In this document: one piece after another, positions 22,842 to 31,062 of the stretch
Position numbering within the stretch: position 1 is the stretch's first letter
How the letters are laid out: each line of letters begins with the position of its first letter
From: an uncultured Ruminococcus sp.
Lineage (GTDB): Bacteria; Bacillota; Clostridia; Oscillospirales; Acutalibacteraceae
DNA: 33,329 nucleotides
Assembly: GCA_902761375.1 (NCBI GenBank)
Contig: CACWKB010000010.1
Span: forward strand, 1 to 33,329
Direction of reading: 5' to 3'
Position numbers and translations under genes: made by a program
Notes under the pieces: generated by a model
What the model was told of the DNA's origin: nothing
Database searches by the model: none
What the model saw: the letters and a program-made list of their open reading frames with translations, nothing else

Positions 22842-23728
22842 GCTTTGCCCGTATAACCAAGTCTCAGGTCGATGAGTTCAAGCGCTATTATCCGCCTCAC
22901 GGCATGGGCTGCGAGTTCAACCTCGTCTCCGCGTATCTGTGGAGCCGCGAGTACAATACGGGCTTTGCCGTGGTCGATGAAACGCTGATACGCGCCTATT
23001 TCCGCGACGACGGCAGGGTATGGGGCTACTGCGTGCCGGTCGGCAGAAATGTCGAAGGGGCGTGCGAGGCGGTGTTTGCCGACGCCGCCGACAGAGGCGA
23101 GCCCTGCTGCTTCGGTTACCTCTCAAACGGAGACCGCGAAACGCTCGAAAGGCTCTACCCCGGCTTCTTCGAGTTTGCGCGCGAGACCGATACTCAGGAC
23201 TATATCTACCTCTCGCGCGATTTAGCTACGCTGGAGGGCAAGAAATACCACGCCAAGCGCAACCATATCTCCAAATTCTATCGAAATTACGAGGACGCGA
23301 GCTTTCGGACGATGGACGGCGGCAACCTCGGCGACGCGATGAGGGTGATGGAGCTGTGGTGCTCCGAGAACGGGTACGATGCCGCGGAATACGGCGAGTA
23401 CGCTGTAGTCCGCGAGGCGCTTGAAAGCTTTGAGGAGTTCAAAATGAGCGGCGCGCTGCTCTATGTGGACAACAAGCCGGTCGCTATGACAATGGGCAGT
23501 CCGCTGTCCGACGTCTGCTTTGACGTCGGCTTCGAGAAGGCGCTGCGCGAGTATGACGGCAGCTATGCCGTTATCAACAACGAATTTGCCAAAACCCTTA
23601 CGCGATACACCTACATCAACCGCGAGGAGGATCTGGGGCTTGAGGGGCTTCGCAAGGCGAAGCTTTCCTACCACCCGGCTATTATTTATGACAGATGGTT
23701 CGCTTCACCCCGTGTTTCGCAGCGCTGA
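22835..23728 (+). CDS. DUF2156 (GNAT-fold) protein
   Basis: 297 residues. The family hallmark GKKYHAKRNHISKFYR lies at about 137-152. The domain is related to the C-terminal aminoacyl-phosphatidylglycerol synthase (MprF) fold and to FemX-like acyltransferases. There are no membrane segments, so it is not a full MprF. The substrate is unknown. Start ATG 22835 overlaps tmk, and its end overlaps the next GNAT gene by 41 bases, so all three are likely translated together. Confidence 0.85.
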   Translation: MLSFARITKSQVDEFKRYYPPHGMGCEFNLVSAYLWSREYNTGFAVVDETLIRAYFRDDGRVWGYCVPVGRNVEGACEAVFADAADRGEPCCFGYLSNGDRETLERLYPGFFEFARETDTQDYIYLSRDLATLEGKKYHAKRNHISKFYRNYEDASFRTMDGGNLGDAMRVMELWCSENGYDAAEYGEYAVVREALESFEEFKMSGALLYVDNKPVAMTMGSPLSDVCFDVGFEKALREYDGSYAVINNEFAKTLTRYTYINREEDLGLEGLRKAKLSYHPAIIYDRWFASPRVSQR

Positions 23729-24530
23729 AAAAAGCGATATCCCCCGGCTCAAAAGGCTGTGGCTCGATTGCTTTGACGATTCGCCCGATGCGGTGGATTT
23801 ATTCTTTGAAAGAAATATATTCGGCGATTCATACAGCTCCGGCTGCCGCGCCTATGTCGCCGTGCTCGGAGACGAGGCGGTTGCGGCGGTATATTTGATC
23901 GTGTGCTCGCTCAACGGCGAACGCGGTCATTATATGTGCGGAGTGGCAACCGATGAACGCTTTCGCTCAAGAGGAATAATGCGCGGACTGATAGGCTTTG
24001 CGCTCGACAGGGCGAGGCATCTGGGGGAGCGGTTTTCGCTGCTCTTTCCGTCAGGCGATTCGCTTTATGATTATTACGCGAGGCTCGGCTACCGCGAGGG
24101 CTGCACGGCGCGATGCGTTATTGTTGAACGCGAGGGCAGCTTTGAGAAGCCGCCGTGCGCAACGGCGGACCTGAGCGGGCTGCAAAGCGCCTGCCCGGCA
24201 AAGAATATTCTTATTTGGAAAAATGACTTCATTCGGTTCGCCGCCGATTATTACGCCTGCTACGGCGCGAAAACGCTGTCCTCACCGGACGCCTTTGCTG
24301 TGCTGGAGGCTGACGGGGAAGAGGCGAACGTGATTTTTGCGCTGTACAGGGGTATAGACAGCCTGAAAAGCCTGATTTTCGGCAGCGGCGATATAAAACG
24401 CTTCAGACTGACGGGCAGCAGCCTTGACCCTCTGTTCAAAGGCGCCGAAAGCTTTAGATACGGAATGGTAAAGCCGCTTTTGCAGGCTATGCCGTCGGAT
24501 AATATATATATTGGAATAACATTAGCTTAG
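23688..24530 (+). CDS. GNAT-family N-acetyltransferase
   Basis: 280 residues from ATG 23688 (MTDGSLHPVFRSAEKSDI). The first half is a GNAT domain: YMCGVATDERFRSRGIMRGLIGFAL has the acetyl-CoA loop (R-x-x-G-I-M), and DYYARLGYREG is the usual C-terminal GNAT motif. The second half (about 150-280) is less conserved and may be a second GNAT-like or SCP2-like lobe, as in Eis-type enzymes. An open stretch back to 23520 lies wholly inside the previous gene and is not likely coding. The acceptor substrate is unknown. Confidence 0.85.
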   Translation: MTDGSLHPVFRSAEKSDIPRLKRLWLDCFDDSPDAVDLFFERNIFGDSYSSGCRAYVAVLGDEAVAAVYLIVCSLNGERGHYMCGVATDERFRSRGIMRGLIGFALDRARHLGERFSLLFPSGDSLYDYYARLGYREGCTARCVIVEREGSFEKPPCATADLSGLQSACPAKNILIWKNDFIRFAADYYACYGAKTLSSPDAFAVLEADGEEANVIFALYRGIDSLKSLIFGSGDIKRFRLTGSSLDPLFKGAESFRYGMVKPLLQAMPSDNIYIGITLA

Positions 24531-24541
24531 GAGATGGATTT

Positions 24542-25081
24542 ATGTTCTATGTTTTTTTAGCGGAAGGCTTTGAAGAGACCGAGGCGCTCGCCTGTCTCGA
24601 CGTTATGCGCCGCGCGAAATTAGAGGTGCAGACCGTGGGCGTGACGGGCGATTTCGTCACGAGCTCACACGGGGTCTGCGTTAAGGCGGATATCCCGATC
24701 ACCCAAATCACCGACGATGATATTGAGGGCGCGGTGCTGCCCGGCGGAATGCCCGGCACGCTCAATCTTGAGCGCGACAGCCGCGTGACCGACTGTGTGC
24801 GCCGCTGCTATGAGAGCGGAAAAATCGTCGCCGCGATCTGCGCCGCTCCGAGCATACTCGGACATATGGGCATACTCGAGGGAAGGAAAGCCACCTGCTT
24901 CCCGGGCTTTGAAAAGGAGCTCAGGGGAGCGTCGCACACCGGCGCGCACGCCGAGACCGACGGCAATGTTGTGACCGGCAAGGGCGCGGGCTGCGCGATC
25001 GAGTTCGGTCACGCAATAGTATCGCTTGCGCGCGGCAAGGCTGTCGCCGACAAGGTGATCGAGGATATGCAATGCCTCTGA
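24542..25081 (+). CDS. DJ-1/PfpI family protein
   Basis: 179 residues. AEGFEETEA near the start holds the conserved Glu, and AAICAAPS has the nucleophile-elbow cysteine C100. These are the DJ-1/YajL-type features, linked to glyoxalase, deglycase or chaperone activity; which one applies cannot be told. GGAG precedes the ATG. The last 10 bases overlap the next gene. Confidence 0.9.
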   Translation: MFYVFLAEGFEETEALACLDVMRRAKLEVQTVGVTGDFVTSSHGVCVKADIPITQITDDDIEGAVLPGGMPGTLNLERDSRVTDCVRRCYESGKIVAAICAAPSILGHMGILEGRKATCFPGFEKELRGASHTGAHAETDGNVVTGKGAGCAIEFGHAIVSLARGKAVADKVIEDMQCL

Positions 25082-25656
25082 TAAATATCCGCGAGCAGAA
25101 GCGGCAGCTCCGCGCCGAATGCAGGCGGATCCGCGCCTCGTGTCCGCCGGAGCTCAAACGCGAGCTCGACCGCAGGATCACCGAGCGTGTGCTTGCACTG
25201 GACGCCTACAGGGAGTGCGGCACGCTGTTCTGCTTTGTCTCGCAGCCGATAGAGTGCGACACGCACAGCCTGATCGAAACCGCGCTGAGCGAGGGCAGGC
25301 GCGTGGCGGTTCCCAAGTGCCTCAGCGACAGCGGCGAGATGGATTTTTACTACATCAATTCCCTCGCCGAGCTGAAAAAGGGCTTCTACGGACTGCTCGA
25401 GCCCGACCCCGAGACCGCTGAGCGCGCGACCGACTACAGCCGAGGGCTCTGCATCGTCCCCGGTCTCTGCTTTGACTATCAGGGCTACAGGATAGGCTTC
25501 GGCAAGGGCTACTACGACCGCTTTTTAAGCGTGTTCAACGGGGTGACGGTCGGCGTGTGCTATACAAAATGCGTCAGATCCGAGGTGCCTCACGGCATAT
25601 ACGACCGTGCCGCCGACATCCTCGTGACCGAAAAATACACAAACGTCATATCTTGA
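25072..25656 (+). CDS. 5-formyltetrahydrofolate cyclo-ligase
   Basis: 194 residues. N-terminal K-x2-LR basic helix (REQKRQLRAECRRIR), FVSQPIE, and the C-terminal signature CFDYQGYRIGFGKGYYDRFL bind ATP and the folate. It converts 5-formyl-THF to methenyl-THF, returning a dead-end folate to the pool that feeds ThyX. Its place in the thyX-tmk transcript fits this. It overlaps the DJ-1-like gene by 10 bases. Confidence 0.94.
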   Translation: MPLINIREQKRQLRAECRRIRASCPPELKRELDRRITERVLALDAYRECGTLFCFVSQPIECDTHSLIETALSEGRRVAVPKCLSDSGEMDFYYINSLAELKKGFYGLLEPDPETAERATDYSRGLCIVPGLCFDYQGYRIGFGKGYYDRFLSVFNGVTVGVCYTKCVRSEVPHGIYDRAADILVTEKYTNVIS

Positions 25657-25671
25657 CAGAGGAATGGTATT

Positions 25672-26997
25672 ATGAGTAACGACACATATCAGGAGTTTGA
25701 GGAGCAGCGCCGCAAAAAGGCTGAAAACTTCAAGCTCAATATCCGCGACGACGGCGATTATCCCGACGCTCCGCCGGTTTCGGAGCCGGAGGAGATCAGC
25801 TCCTACAGCGGCGAGGACGTCAAGGATCAGATAGCGCGCGAGTCGAAAAAGTCGCTCAAGCGCAGAAACAAAGAGAAAAAGCGCGAGCTGCGCGCCCGAA
25901 ACCGCCGCAACCGCAGGATCTTCCGCATAGCGTGGTGGGTGGCTGTTGTGCTGATCGGCGTAATGCTGGGGCTTTATTCCGTCACCGGCGTCAACGACCT
26001 GCTCGCGATCAACCGCATGGACGACTCGTCCGTCACCGTTTCTATCCCCAAGAACCCCACCGTCGATACGGTCACAGACGCGCTCTACCGCAGCGGCGTT
26101 ATCAAGGAGCCGGGCTACTTTAAGCTCTACGCCTTCATCACCAAGAGCAACACCTTCGCTCAGGGCGATTACGAGATGACACGCAACATGGACTATCAGG
26201 CGATCATCTCGAATCTCGAGGGCAACCAGGCGAGGACCGATATCGTCGAGGTCACTCTGTTCGAGGGTATGAACGTCTATGAGATCGCCGACAAGCTCGA
26301 GGAGGAGAACGCCATCAGCAGCAAGGACGAGTTCCTCAAGCTGTGTAACTCCGACAAGTTCGACAACGACTTCGACTTCCTCAAGGCTATCGAAAACAGC
26401 GACGAGCGCTACTTCAAGCTCGAGGGCTATCTCTACCCCGATAAATACAAATTTTACGTCAACGAGGATCCGGCAAGCGTGATCTACACCCTGCTCAACA
26501 ACTACGAGAAGAGAATGTATGAGAAGCAGGCGTTCGACGGCTACGACAAGCTCTACTCGGTCAACAAGATGATAGAGGAAAAGGGCAATGTCTACACTCT
26601 TGACGAGATCATGACCATAGCCTCCATCATCCAGGCGGAGGCAGCGGATACCACCGATATGTACTATGTTTCCTCGATCCTGCACAACCGCCTCGAGGCT
26701 GAAAAGTACCTCGGCGTTTCAAAGCTCGGTCTGGATTCCACCAAATACTATCCCTACCGCAGCAAGGACAAGCTCCCTGCAGGCACCGACGCAAAGACCT
26801 ACAAGAGCCGCTATGATACATATGACAGCGAGGGTCTGCCGCCCGGACCGATCTGCTCTCCGGGTATGGAGGCGATCAAGGCGGCGCTCAATCCCTACAG
26901 CTCGAGCTATTTCTTCTTCTGCCACGACAAGAACGGCAATCCCTACTACGCCTCAACGATCTACGAGCACGAGGCGAATCTGGAGGCGATCAAGTGA
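25672..26997 (+). CDS. mltG: Endolytic murein transglycosylase MltG (YceG-like)
   Basis: 441 residues. A charged cytoplasmic N-terminus (1-82) with a very basic stretch at 58-82, one membrane segment (about 83-105), a LysM-like region, then the YceG catalytic domain. TIASIIQAEAADTTDMYYV holds the conserved glutamate, probably E323; the other Glu usual in this helix (E-K-E) is Gln-321 here. The enzyme cuts new glycan strands and sets their length. The GTGA overlap with the next gene is 4 bases. Confidence 0.94.
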   Translation: MSNDTYQEFEEQRRKKAENFKLNIRDDGDYPDAPPVSEPEEISSYSGEDVKDQIARESKKSLKRRNKEKKRELRARNRRNRRIFRIAWWVAVVLIGVMLGLYSVTGVNDLLAINRMDDSSVTVSIPKNPTVDTVTDALYRSGVIKEPGYFKLYAFITKSNTFAQGDYEMTRNMDYQAIISNLEGNQARTDIVEVTLFEGMNVYEIADKLEEENAISSKDEFLKLCNSDKFDNDFDFLKAIENSDERYFKLEGYLYPDKYKFYVNEDPASVIYTLLNNYEKRMYEKQAFDGYDKLYSVNKMIEEKGNVYTLDEIMTIASIIQAEAADTTDMYYVSSILHNRLEAEKYLGVSKLGLDSTKYYPYRSKDKLPAGTDAKTYKSRYDTYDSEGLPPGPICSPGMEAIKAALNPYSSSYFFFCHDKNGNPYYASTIYEHEANLEAIK

Positions 26998-28220
26998 TAA
27001 CGGCGGCGGACAAGCCGGAGCTTCTCTCTCCGGCGGGGGATCCCGAGGCGCTCAGGGCGGCGCTGAGCTTCGGAGCCGACGCGGTGTATCTCGCGGGAAA
27101 GCGCTTCGGAATGCGCTCCGCCCCCAAAAACTTTGACGACAACGGGCTCAGAGAGGCGTGTGCTCTCGCTCACTCGATGGGCAAAAGGGTCTATGTGACC
27201 GTCAATATACTGCCACGCAACCGTGAGATAGACGAGCTGCCCGACTTCTTCGCCTTTGCGCAGGAGTGCGGCGCGGACGCGTTCATTATCGCCGATCTCG
27301 GCGTGTTCGGGCTTGCAAAGCGCTACGCGCCGAGGGTCGCAAGGCATATCTCGACTCAGGCGGGCGTCACCAACTACGCTTCCGCTCAGGCGCTGTATGA
27401 TATGGGAGCGTCCCGGGTCGTGCTCGCGCGCGAGATACCGCTTGACGAGATCGCCCAGATGCGCGCAAGGCTTCCCAAGGAGCTCGAGCTTGAGTGCTTT
27501 GTGCACGGCGCGATGTGCGTTTCCTTTTCGGGCAGATGCCTGATCTCGAGCTATCTGACGGGGCGCGACGCGAACCACGGCGACTGCGCCCAGCCCTGCC
27601 GCTGGAAATACCACCTGTTCGAGGAATCGCGCGACGGACAATACTTCCCAGTTGAGCAGGATTCCGACGGCACCTTTCTCTACAATTCCCGCGACCTCTG
27701 CATGATCGAGCACATACCCGAGCTTGTGAAGGCGGGAGTTTCAAGCTTCAAGATCGAGGGCAGGGCAAAAACCGCCTACTACGCCTCGGTCACGACCAAC
27801 GCCTACCGCCACGCGATCGACGATTATTTCGCCGAGGGCGAGGCGTATACGCTCAAGCCGTGGATACGCGAGGAGCTCGAAAAGATCAGCCACCGTGAGT
27901 ACAGTACGGGCTTCTATCTCGGCGGCGAGCCGGGTCAGGTGACCGGCAACGGCGGCTATATCCGCCGCTACGACAACGTCGCCTACTGTGAGGAGCATAT
28001 CGACGATACGACGGCGGTCATCACCCAGCGCAACAAGTTCCTTGTCGGCGATACGCTCGACATACTTCCGCCGGGCGGCGTACCGTTCACGACCGTATGC
28101 CTGTCGCTTAACAATGAGGCAGGGGAGAGCGTGGAGAGCGCTCCGCACCCGATGGAGAGGCTGACGATAAAGACCGACAAGCCTTTGCCGAAGGCGTCGG
28201 TGATACGTAAAAAGAGATAA
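26994..28220 (+). CDS. U32 family protein, TrhP-like (tRNA hydroxylation)
   Basis: 408 residues. GTG start overlapping the mltG stop, with GGAGG 7 bases upstream. It opens PELLSPAGDPEALRAAL, typical of U32 TIM-barrels, with ECFVHGAMC (167-175). Cysteines C175, C182, C198 and C202 are placed like the Fe-S ligands of U32 proteins. TrhP proteins help make 5-hydroxyuridine at tRNA position 34 from prephenate. It is often annotated as a collagenase-like peptidase, which is probably wrong. In Bacillus, mltG (yrrL) and two U32 genes are also neighbours. Confidence 0.9.
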   Translation: MITAADKPELLSPAGDPEALRAALSFGADAVYLAGKRFGMRSAPKNFDDNGLREACALAHSMGKRVYVTVNILPRNREIDELPDFFAFAQECGADAFIIADLGVFGLAKRYAPRVARHISTQAGVTNYASAQALYDMGASRVVLAREIPLDEIAQMRARLPKELELECFVHGAMCVSFSGRCLISSYLTGRDANHGDCAQPCRWKYHLFEESRDGQYFPVEQDSDGTFLYNSRDLCMIEHIPELVKAGVSSFKIEGRAKTAYYASVTTNAYRHAIDDYFAEGEAYTLKPWIREELEKISHREYSTGFYLGGEPGQVTGNGGYIRRYDNVAYCEEHIDDTTAVITQRNKFLVGDTLDILPPGGVPFTTVCLSLNNEAGESVESAPHPMERLTIKTDKPLPKASVIRKKR

Positions 28221-28258
28221 ATATTTGAAATAACTATATAACAGAGGAGTAATCAACA

Positions 28259-30892
28259 ATGGAATGGACAGGATTAAACGAGCTCAGAGAAAAGTTTCTT
28301 TCGTTCTTTGAAACGAAGGGCTGCCTCAGGCTGCCCAGCTTTTCGCTCGTTCCCAAGGATGACAACAGCCTGCTGCTGATCAACAGCGGCATGGCTCCCA
28401 TGAAAAAGTACTTTACCGGCGAGGTGACTCCGCCGCGCAAGCGCGTGACCACCTGCCAGAAGTGCATCCGCACCCCGGACATCGAGCGCGTCGGCATCAC
28501 CGCGCGCCACGGCACCTTCTTTGAGATGCTCGGCAACTTCTCGTTCGGCGACTATTTCAAGCACGAGGCTACCGCGTGGGCGTGGGAATTCTTCACCAAG
28601 GTGCTCGAGATGCCCGTGGACAAGCTCTATGTCTCGATCTACGAGGACGACGACGAGGCGTTCAAGATATGGACAGAGGAGGTCGGTGTTGACCCCTCTC
28701 ATATGGTGCGCTTGGGCAAGGAGGACAACTTCTGGGAGCACGGCTCCGGTCCCTGCGGTCCCTGTTCCGAGATCTACTTTGACCGCGGCGCCGAGAAGGG
28801 CTGCGGCAGTCCCGACTGTCACGTCGGCTGCGAATGCGACCGCTTCGTCGAGGTCTGGAACCTTGTTTTCACCCAGTTCGAGAGCGACGGCAAGGGCAAC
28901 TACACTCCGCTCGACCATCCCAACATCGATACCGGAATGGGTCTTGAGCGTCTGGCGTGCGTCATCCAGGGAGTGGACAACCTCTTCCTCGTCGATACCG
29001 TCCAGAACATCATGAAGCACATCAGCGAGATCACGGGCGTGACCTACGGCGACGACGAGAAGAAGGATATCTCGCTGCGCGTCATCACCGACCATATCCG
29101 CAGCACCACCTTCATGATCGGCGACGGCGTAATGCCCTCCAACGAGGGCAAGGGCTATGTGCTCCGCCGTTTGCTGCGCCGTGCCGCCCGTCACGGCAGA
29201 ATGCTCGGCTACCGCGAGCCCTTCCTCTACAAGGTCTGCGAGACCGTCATCAAGGAGAACGCGACCGCATATCCCGAGCTTGCCGAGAAGCAGGAGTTCA
29301 TCACCAAGGTCATCCGCGTCGAGGAGGAGAGCTTCTCAAAGACCGTCGATCAGGGCTTCAAGATGCTCCGGGGTCTTATCGAACGCGACGATATCTCTAC
29401 CATCAGCGGCGAGGACGCCTTCAAGCTCAACGATACCTACGGCTTCCCGATCGACCTGACCCGCGAGATCCTTCAGGAGAAGGGCATGAAGGTCGACGTA
29501 GACCGCTTCTATGAGCTGCTCAAGGAGCAGAAGAAGCGTTCGCGCGATGCGCGCAAAAACGCCGGCGCCGACGCTTGGGTCTCCGATTCCGTCGATCTTT
29601 CGGACGTCGCTAAAACCGAGTTCGTCGGTTACACCGAGCTCAGCTGCGGCTCCGAGGTGCTCGCCATCATCAAGAACGGCGAGCGCGTCGAGGAGGCGGG
29701 CGAGGGCGACAACGTCATCCTCGTGCTCGCAAAATCCCCCTTCTACGCCGAGAGCGGCGGTCAGGTGGGCGACACCGGAACTATCTCAGCCGAGGCGGGC
29801 TCCTGCGACGTCACGGATACCGTCAAGGATCCCTCGGACAATATCTTCATGCATCACTGCGCGGTCACCGAGGGCGGCTTCGTGGTCGGCATGAAGGTCA
29901 CCGCGGCGGTCGATGAAAAGCGCCGCGCCGATATCGCGCGCAACCACACCGCGGCTCACCTGCTTCAGGCTGCACTGCGCGAGGTTCTGGGAAATCATGT
30001 CCAGCAGGCAGGTCAGTATGTGACCGACGGATATCTGCGCTTCGACTTCACGCATTTCGAGGCGATGACCGCCAAGGAGCTGCTCGACGTTGAGCAGCTC
30101 GTCAACGAGAAGATACTCGAGGGTATCGCGGTAGAGACCCGCGAGATGCCGATCGAGGAGGCTAAAAAGCTCGGCGCGATGGCGCTGTTCGGCGAGAAAT
30201 ACGGCGACACCGTCCGCGTCGTCAGCGCAGGCGATTTCTCCGTAGAGTTCTGCGGCGGCACCCATGTCGGCAACACCTCAAACCTCGGTCTGTTCCGCAT
30301 CCGTCAGGAGGGCTCGGTCGCTGCGGGCGTTCGCAGGATCGAGGCGCTCACGGGCTTTGGCGTCCTGCGCTATATAGATAATGCCAACGCCATGATCATG
30401 GGCGTCTGCTCGGCTCTTAAGATTACCAACCCTCTGGCGATAGTTGACGGCGCGGTAAAGGCTCAGATGCTCATCAAGGCGCAGCAGAAGGAGATCGAGG
30501 CGCTCAATTCCAAGCTCGCCGCCACTCAGCTCGACGGGTTCTTTACCGGAGTCGAGGCTGAGAACGGAGTCCGCGTCGCGACCGCTTCGGTCAAGGGCAT
30601 AAACGCCGATATCCTGCGCGATATGTGCGAGAAGGCAAAGGATAAGTACCCCGACAGCGTATTCGTGATCGCTTCCGACAACGGCGGCAAGGTAAACCTC
30701 GCGGCTTCTTGCGGCAAGCAGGCATTGGCTTTGGGCGCTCACGCCGGCAAGATCATCAAGACGGCTGCTCAGGCGCTCGGCGGAAACGGCGGCGGCAAGC
30801 CCGACCTTGCGATGGCGGGCGGCAAGGACGCCTCAAAGATCGACGAGGCGCTCGCGCTCGTAAAATCGACCGTTACCGGTATGCTCAAGTGA
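28259..30892 (+). CDS. alaS: Alanyl-tRNA synthetase
   Basis: 877 residues, full length. The class II catalytic core begins WTGLNELREKFLSFFETKGC and has ARHGTFFEMLGNFSFGDYF and GMGLERLAC. The editing domain has HTAAH (H563, H567) and CGGTHV (from C665), the zinc ligands that clear Ser and Gly. A C-terminal DHHA1/Gly-rich domain (GGNGGGKPDLAMAGGKD) follows. GAGGAG precedes the ATG. The 38-base gap from the U32 gene has no terminator or T-box leader. Confidence 0.98.
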   Translation: MEWTGLNELREKFLSFFETKGCLRLPSFSLVPKDDNSLLLINSGMAPMKKYFTGEVTPPRKRVTTCQKCIRTPDIERVGITARHGTFFEMLGNFSFGDYFKHEATAWAWEFFTKVLEMPVDKLYVSIYEDDDEAFKIWTEEVGVDPSHMVRLGKEDNFWEHGSGPCGPCSEIYFDRGAEKGCGSPDCHVGCECDRFVEVWNLVFTQFESDGKGNYTPLDHPNIDTGMGLERLACVIQGVDNLFLVDTVQNIMKHISEITGVTYGDDEKKDISLRVITDHIRSTTFMIGDGVMPSNEGKGYVLRRLLRRAARHGRMLGYREPFLYKVCETVIKENATAYPELAEKQEFITKVIRVEEESFSKTVDQGFKMLRGLIERDDISTISGEDAFKLNDTYGFPIDLTREILQEKGMKVDVDRFYELLKEQKKRSRDARKNAGADAWVSDSVDLSDVAKTEFVGYTELSCGSEVLAIIKNGERVEEAGEGDNVILVLAKSPFYAESGGQVGDTGTISAEAGSCDVTDTVKDPSDNIFMHHCAVTEGGFVVGMKVTAAVDEKRRADIARNHTAAHLLQAALREVLGNHVQQAGQYVTDGYLRFDFTHFEAMTAKELLDVEQLVNEKILEGIAVETREMPIEEAKKLGAMALFGEKYGDTVRVVSAGDFSVEFCGGTHVGNTSNLGLFRIRQEGSVAAGVRRIEALTGFGVLRYIDNANAMIMGVCSALKITNPLAIVDGAVKAQMLIKAQQKEIEALNSKLAATQLDGFFTGVEAENGVRVATASVKGINADILRDMCEKAKDKYPDSVFVIASDNGGKVNLAASCGKQALALGAHAGKIIKTAAQALGGNGGGKPDLAMAGGKDASKIDEALALVKSTVTGMLK

Positions 30893-30913
30893 TTTTTCGA
30901 TAACAATAAACGA

Positions 30914-30927
30914 TTTTGCACAAAAAC
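30914..30927. promoter_or_regulatory. TTTTGCACAAAAAC motif upstream of the surface protein gene
   Basis: Identical over 14 bases to 14379-14392 upstream of the dockerin/amylase operon. The core TTGCACAA ends 53 bases before the -35 box. It lies in the loop of a weak long hairpin (AAACGATT 30908-30915 with AATCGTTT 30938-30945) which is not a convincing alaS terminator. Confidence 0.5.
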
Positions 30928-30976
30928 CAAAACCTATAATCGTTTGAATTTACCAAAACAAAATTTAAGAAAAGTA

Positions 30977-31005
30977 TTGAAACTTTGTAACATTTATTGT
31001 ATAAT
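30977..31005 (+). promoter_or_regulatory. Sigma-A promoter for the surface protein gene
   Basis: TTGAAA (30977-30982), 17 bases, TATAAT (31000-31005). A 7-pair hairpin (31014-31033 region, CTGAGAA with TTCTCGG) sits at the start of the leader, and AGGAGGAG precedes the ATG. Confidence 0.9.
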
Positions 31006-31062
31006 AATCTTACTGAGAAGTATAGTTCTCGGATTAACGAACCTATTAGGAGGAGATTTTAA

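Noticed and set aside
23520-23687. N-terminal extension of the GNAT gene
   Set aside because: Lies wholly inside the DUF2156 gene and has shadow-like Arg/Ser/Pro composition; the GNAT domain begins at ATG 23688.
28221-28258. T-box leader before alaS
   Set aside because: The gap is only 38 bases, too short, with no T-box sequence or terminator.
30908-30945. Terminator after alaS
   Set aside because: Eight pairs around a 22-base loop with no T run behind; more likely chance pairing near the shared motif.
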